Assembly (NCBI GenBank): GCA_002427745.1
Contig: DIYF01000145.1
Coordinates: 1 to 52,747, forward strand
Direction: 5' to 3'
From: Roseivirga sp. UBA6061
GTDB taxonomy: Bacteria > Bacteroidota > Bacteroidia > Cytophagales > Cyclobacteriaceae
DNA: 52,747 nucleotides
Shown here: in pieces, positions 49,066 to 52,747 of the stretch
Numbering within the stretch: position 1 is the first letter of the stretch
How the letters are laid out: each line of letters opens with the position of its first letter
Position numbers and translations under genes: made by a program
Notes under the pieces: generated by a model
Seen by the model: only the letters and a program-made list of their open reading frames with translations
Told to the model about the DNA's origin: nothing
The model's database searches: none

Positions 49066-52000
49066 TTATTGGGAGATCACTTCCAGCCTGGCCATGGCTT
49101 CTGCCCTGCTGGAAATACCGAGTTTGAGATAGAGGTTCTTGAGGTGGAACTTCACGGTGTTCTGAGAGACACACAACTTGTCCGCCATCTCGGCATTCGT
49201 ATACCTTTTTGCCAGAAGCTTCATCACATCTACTTCTCTTTCAGACAATCCATATTCATCAATCCAGTGCTGAAGCTCCGGCCCATTCTTTGCTTCGGAG
49301 CTCTCTTCCAGTTGCCTGAACTCCCGAATTACTTTGATCCTGTTTTCAAGGATATTTTTGATACGGGCCAGGAACTCAGCGGCACTGAAGGGTTTGGTCA
49401 GATAATCATCTATGCCCAGCGTCAGCGCTTCCAGTTTATCTTCCTGTTCTGCCCGGGCCGTAAGCATTACCAGAGACACCTGATGCAGGGCCTTATCTGC
49501 TTTAATGGCCTTCAATAACTCAAAGCCATCCATTTCGGGCATCATCACATCAGATATAACAATATCTACGGGTACTTTGCCGAGTATTTGCAAGGCTGCT
49601 TTTCCGTGAGGTGCCTCCTCGATGGCAAAATAGGGGCTGAGTGTCTTGGCAATAAAGGCCCTCATTTCAGGATGATCTTCGGTAACCAATAGTACCGGCT
49701 TATCAATACCAAATTTCTTTGTATATAAGCCTATCGTATCATCGAGGGCTTCAATCAGAGGTTTTCCTACTACATCGGCCTGCGATATTACTTCTGCCTC
49801 TACTTCTTTCAGTGGGAACGCGAAGGTAAAGGTGCTTCCCTGCCCCAACTCACTTCTGGCCGTGAGGCTCCCTCCCAGAAGTGCTGCCAGTTCTCTGGCC
49901 AGTGCCAGCCCGATGCCTGTACCGCCTTCAGCTTTTTTACCAGGTTGCTCAGACTGATAGTAGCGATCAAATATATGCGGCAGATCATCGGGATGAATTC
50001 CCGGACCGGTATCAGTCACACTCAGGCTTATCCTCTTTCCCTGATCCTCTGCCATACTTATTGAAAGTGCCACGTGGCCTTTCTCAGGGGTGAACTTCAG
50101 CGCGTTTGACAGAAGGTTGTTTAATATTTTATGGCACTTGTTCGTATCCATCAACAGAGTCAAACCTCTGTCGAGCAAAAAATCAAACTCAAAGCTTATC
50201 CCCTTGAGTCGCATTCCTTCCGCATAGCTCTCTATGATATCCGTGAGACATTCATAGATTCTGACGGGGTTTTCGACAAGCTTTAACTTTCCGGCATCCA
50301 GTTTTGCCAGGTCCAGTATTTCTTCAACGAGAGACAAGAGGCTCACTCCGTTTTTCCTGGCTACCTCAAGTGTTTCTCTTACCTCCGGGCTTTCAATCTC
50401 ACCGTTCTCAATCAACGACTCCAGCGGAGCATTGATCAGCGTAAGTGGGGTACGTAACTCATGAGAAATATTGGCAAAAAACCGGGATTTAACCTCATCC
50501 AGTTCCTTCAGCCTGTCGGCCTGCTGCTGGATTAACTCCTTGTCTTTTTCTGCCGCTTCTTTTTGTCTCAGGATGAGTTCTGTTCGCTCCGCAACGGCCT
50601 GCTCCAGCTGAATCTTTTCCTGCTTTAGTTTTCTGCTATAGAACCTGACGATCCCCCAAATCATAAAAGCCGCCATGATGGCGTAGCCCTGGTATGCCCA
50701 TAGAGTAAAATACCATGGTGTACTGATGACAAAGGTGTAGGCATCTTCAGCGCTGATCTGGCCATACAGATCTCTTGCTCTTACCCGGAAGGTGTAGGTA
50801 CCATGAGGCAGGTTGGTATAGTTTCTTGCGACTTTACTGGTCCAGGCAGACCAGTTGTCCTCCGTTCCTTCCAGATAGCTTTGAAATTGTAACCGATCAA
50901 TCTCGTCATATGAAGCGGCTGTGTAACTAAAATCAAGTGCGTTTTCGCCAGGCCGCAGCTCCACGGTCGCAGGAGAGCCTACTCCACCAAATATCAGACT
51001 GTCAGCCTTGTTAGATACCCTTACAGTTCTGATATGTGCCTGAAAGCTCTGCCCGGACTGTTTCGGAAAATCGTGCTGATAGTGTCTGATGCCGGAACTG
51101 CCGATCCAAAGATCGTCTCCACCCAGGCCGGAGACATATTCCGAATTATGTCCGGCTATTCGGGCAAAAGCCGCAAAGTCAATAGCAAAATCTCCCCCCT
51201 TCTCTTTGGTGAGTAGGGCCTTTCCTCCCGGATCGAGAGAGGCATAGATACTGCCGTTTTTGGTTTCTATAAATCGAAACACATAATCCTCTCCTATCAG
51301 CTTGTTAAAACGTTCTGCCTGTTCAAAACGATCGTTTTCAGAGTTGTAGGTGTAAATTCCCCTGGCTGTGGCGAAAACCAACCCGGATTTATGTCGGAAA
51401 ACCCGATTGCGCTGTACCTCAGGTAAGCCGTCTTCCGTTCCATAACTTCTCACTGAGAGTACCGAGTCCTTTTTTTCATTGAGATAAATCTTAAAAACAC
51501 CGGAACCGGAATCGGTCATCCAGAGGTTCCCGTCTTCAGCTCTTGCCAGAAAATCCATCTGATGATTAAAACCAGCTACCTTACCCTGGTCGGTCCATTC
51601 ACCATTGCTCTTTTCTGCGAGGAACAGGTTACCCTCCACACTACCGGTGATAATCTGCTGACCTTCCTGAAAAACAGCAGAGGCCCAAAGTCTCTCTCCC
51701 CGATAGACAGATTTGGTTTGTCTCCCCACTATCTGAATCAGCCCCTGATTTCCTGCTGCAAAGAAGTCATCTCCGGCATTAATAAACATCCAGGTGATAT
51801 CTGTCAGACCAGGAAAGGGTTGAAAGGGTTTATAGGCCCCGATACGCTGCCAGGGCTCTTTGCCTTCCTTTGAGAAAACACCCTTCATAGACGAAACGTA
51901 GGTAGTCTCCTTATGCCGGGCAAAGTATAACACGTATCCATCTATACCATGCCTTTCGTCCAGCAGACTGACAGGAGAATTCAAAATAATATGGCTGATT

Positions 52001-52747
52001 GCTCCGTATTGTGCTGCCCACAGGTTACCGTCCCTGTCAACCATCATATCCTCAACAAGCCCGTCATGAAGCCCCATGGTCTTATCAATTTTCTGAACAA
52101 GCCTGCCGGATTTATTGATGATGACGATTCCCGAATGCTGAGTGCCAAAGGCAAAATAGCGGTCGTCAATACTCACAGCAGAGTAGACCCTTTCCTTTCT
52201 CAAGAACTCACTAACCTCTGTTTCCCAGGGTGACAATTTACCCCCGCTAAAACGATACAGGCTATTATCAACTGTGACCATCAACAGTTCGCCAGCACCA
52301 AAACTCAGTACATGCCGCAGTCCGAGATTGCGCAGGGCTTCTCCTCCCAAAACCGGCATCAGCTTATTTTGCCTCAGGCTCATGAGCCCCTTGCCTTGTT
52401 CAAAAATGAAAAAGTCATTGCCCACCTTGCTGGCTCCGCTAAAAGAGGTATCGGTGGTAATCAGAGAAGTGGTACCTGAGGCAATATCATAGAGGAGTAA
52501 ACTCTGTCCGGCCTTGAAGACTACCTGATTACCTATCGTTTCGACCTGAAACAGGGTGCCGTTCTTATTGAAACCCTCGGGAGCTTTATCCCTCAAAGAC
52601 TCAAAAGCCAGCTCCCCATTCCTGTCGGGGTACAAATACCCGAATTCACTCTTGGTAACTCCGTAGATACGGCCATCGGGCCCTACAGCTACATCTTTGA
52701 AGGCATCTTCGGCCATGGTTCGGTCTACCCGCCATAGCTGGCCGTCA
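49066..52747 (-). CDS. Hybrid two-component sensor/regulator (HTCS) with LuxR-type output, 5' end truncated
   Basis: The frame remains open to the right edge of the window (the translation before an internal Met at 52716 reads DGQLWRVDRT), so the N-terminus is missing. The visible part has a periplasmic beta-propeller of two-component regulator repeats, a Y_Y_Y domain (SYLEGTEDNWSAW...YTFRVRARD), one transmembrane helix, a coiled coil, a HisKA domain (FFANISHELRTPLTLI), an HATPase domain (LLSNALKFTPEKGH, TDTGPGIHPDDLPHIFDRYY, GTGIGLALAREL), a receiver domain (DIVISDVMMPEMDGFELL) and a C-terminal LuxR/GerE helix-turn-helix (YGLSEREVDVMKLLAKRYTNAEMADKLCVSQNTVKFHLKNLYLKLG). Classic HTCS proteins end in an AraC-type domain instead. 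Signal unknown. Confidence 0.93.
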   Translation of the reverse strand, partial: DGQLWRVDRTMAEDAFKDVAVGPDGRIYGVTKSEFGYLYPDRNGELAFESLRDKAPEGFNKNGTLFQVETIGNQVVFKAGQSLLLYDIASGTTSLITTDTSFSGASKVGNDFFIFEQGKGLMSLRQNKLMPVLGGEALRNLGLRHVLSFGAGELLMVTVDNSLYRFSGGKLSPWETEVSEFLRKERVYSAVSIDDRYFAFGTQHSGIVIINKSGRLVQKIDKTMGLHDGLVEDMMVDRDGNLWAAQYGAISHIILNSPVSLLDERHGIDGYVLYFARHKETTYVSSMKGVFSKEGKEPWQRIGAYKPFQPFPGLTDITWMFINAGDDFFAAGNQGLIQIVGRQTKSVYRGERLWASAVFQEGQQIITGSVEGNLFLAEKSNGEWTDQGKVAGFNHQMDFLARAEDGNLWMTDSGSGVFKIYLNEKKDSVLSVRSYGTEDGLPEVQRNRVFRHKSGLVFATARGIYTYNSENDRFEQAERFNKLIGEDYVFRFIETKNGSIYASLDPGGKALLTKEKGGDFAIDFAAFARIAGHNSEYVSGLGGDDLWIGSSGIRHYQHDFPKQSGQSFQAHIRTVRVSNKADSLIFGGVGSPATVELRPGENALDFSYTAASYDEIDRLQFQSYLEGTEDNWSAWTSKVARNYTNLPHGTYTFRVRARDLYGQISAEDAYTFVISTPWYFTLWAYQGYAIMAAFMIWGIVRFYSRKLKQEKIQLEQAVAERTELILRQKEAAEKDKELIQQQADRLKELDEVKSRFFANISHELRTPLTLINAPLESLIENGEIESPEVRETLEVARKNGVSLLSLVEEILDLAKLDAGKLKLVENPVRIYECLTDIIESYAEGMRLKGISFEFDFLLDRGLTLLMDTNKCHKILNNLLSNALKFTPEKGHVALSISMAEDQGKRISLSVTDTGPGIHPDDLPHIFDRYYQSEQPGKKAEGGTGIGLALARELAALLGGSLTARSELGQGSTFTFAFPLKEVEAEVISQADVVGKPLIEALDDTIGLYTKKFGIDKPVLLVTEDHPEMRAFIAKTLSPYFAIEEAPHGKAALQILGKVPVDIVISDVMMPEMDGFELLKAIKADKALHQVSLVMLTARAEQEDKLEALTLGIDDYLTKPFSAAEFLARIKNILENRIKVIREFRQLEESSEAKNGPELQHWIDEYGLSEREVDVMKLLAKRYTNAEMADKLCVSQNTVKFHLKNLYLKLGISSRAEAMARLEVISQ

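Overview
This 52.7-kb window looks like chromosomal DNA of a Bacteroidota bacterium, most likely a marine or soil Cytophagia-type organism (inference). The signs are: a hybrid two-component protein with a beta-propeller sensor, a PadR regulator next to a permease with a Bacteroidota-type prefix domain, TonB-dependent receptor biology with a DUF6660-like peptide, BlaI/M56 and LytTR regulators, very weak ribosome-binding sites and GC near 47%. I see no rRNA, tRNA, CRISPR array, insertion sequence or prophage gene.

Region 1 (1-8977) is the most unusual part. A truncated FMN/[3Fe-4S] glutamate-synthase-like protein is followed by a tightly packed run: a short malic enzyme, two small membrane-associated proteins, a ferric-reductase-like haem b membrane protein fused to a Rieske domain, a membrane-anchored protein with a Cys/His motif, a DUF2721-like membrane protein, and a Rieske domain fused to a complete pyruvate-oxidase-type thiamine diphosphate (ThDP) enzyme. 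A second, long malic enzyme follows after 211 bp. Two enzymes that make pyruvate, a ThDP enzyme that could oxidise it, and two Rieske centres with a predicted cytochrome b suggest a malate-to-pyruvate-to-membrane electron pathway. That coupling is my inference.

Region 2 (9196-22591) holds a cytoplasmic SH3-like/NlpC-P60-like protein with an unknown partner; a MacAB-like efflux system (adaptor, ATPase, two permeases) with its own OmpR-type response regulator and kinase; a BlaI repressor and M56 membrane protease without a penicillin-binding domain, preceded by two matching operators; two tandem secreted paralogues, one carrying a thioredoxin domain; and an alanine/glycine:cation symporter.

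Region 3 (22874-33005) holds small secreted proteins, a sulfatase-modifying-factor-fold protein, an intergenic element with inverted-repeat ends, a PadR/ABC-permease pair with a duplicated leader sequence, a run with peptide deformylase, RuvX and a hemerythrin-type repair protein lacking the usual Cys pair, and divergently a C-terminal processing protease overlapping homogentisate 1,2-dioxygenase.

Region 4 (33113-44845) holds an envelope and probable metal-uptake cluster (BNR lipoprotein with a Cys motif, DUF6660-like peptide, TonB receptor), a LytTR regulator with a candidate direct-repeat target upstream of a beta-barrel/serine-hydrolase pair, further surface proteins, and a sterol desaturase/PagL-like lipid pair. 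Region 5 (44852-52747) is mainly regulatory: two AraC-type regulators, a TraB-like lipoprotein, a 649-bp gap with a possible 32-residue membrane peptide and a candidate small RNA, and a large hybrid sensor with a LuxR-type output that runs off the right edge.
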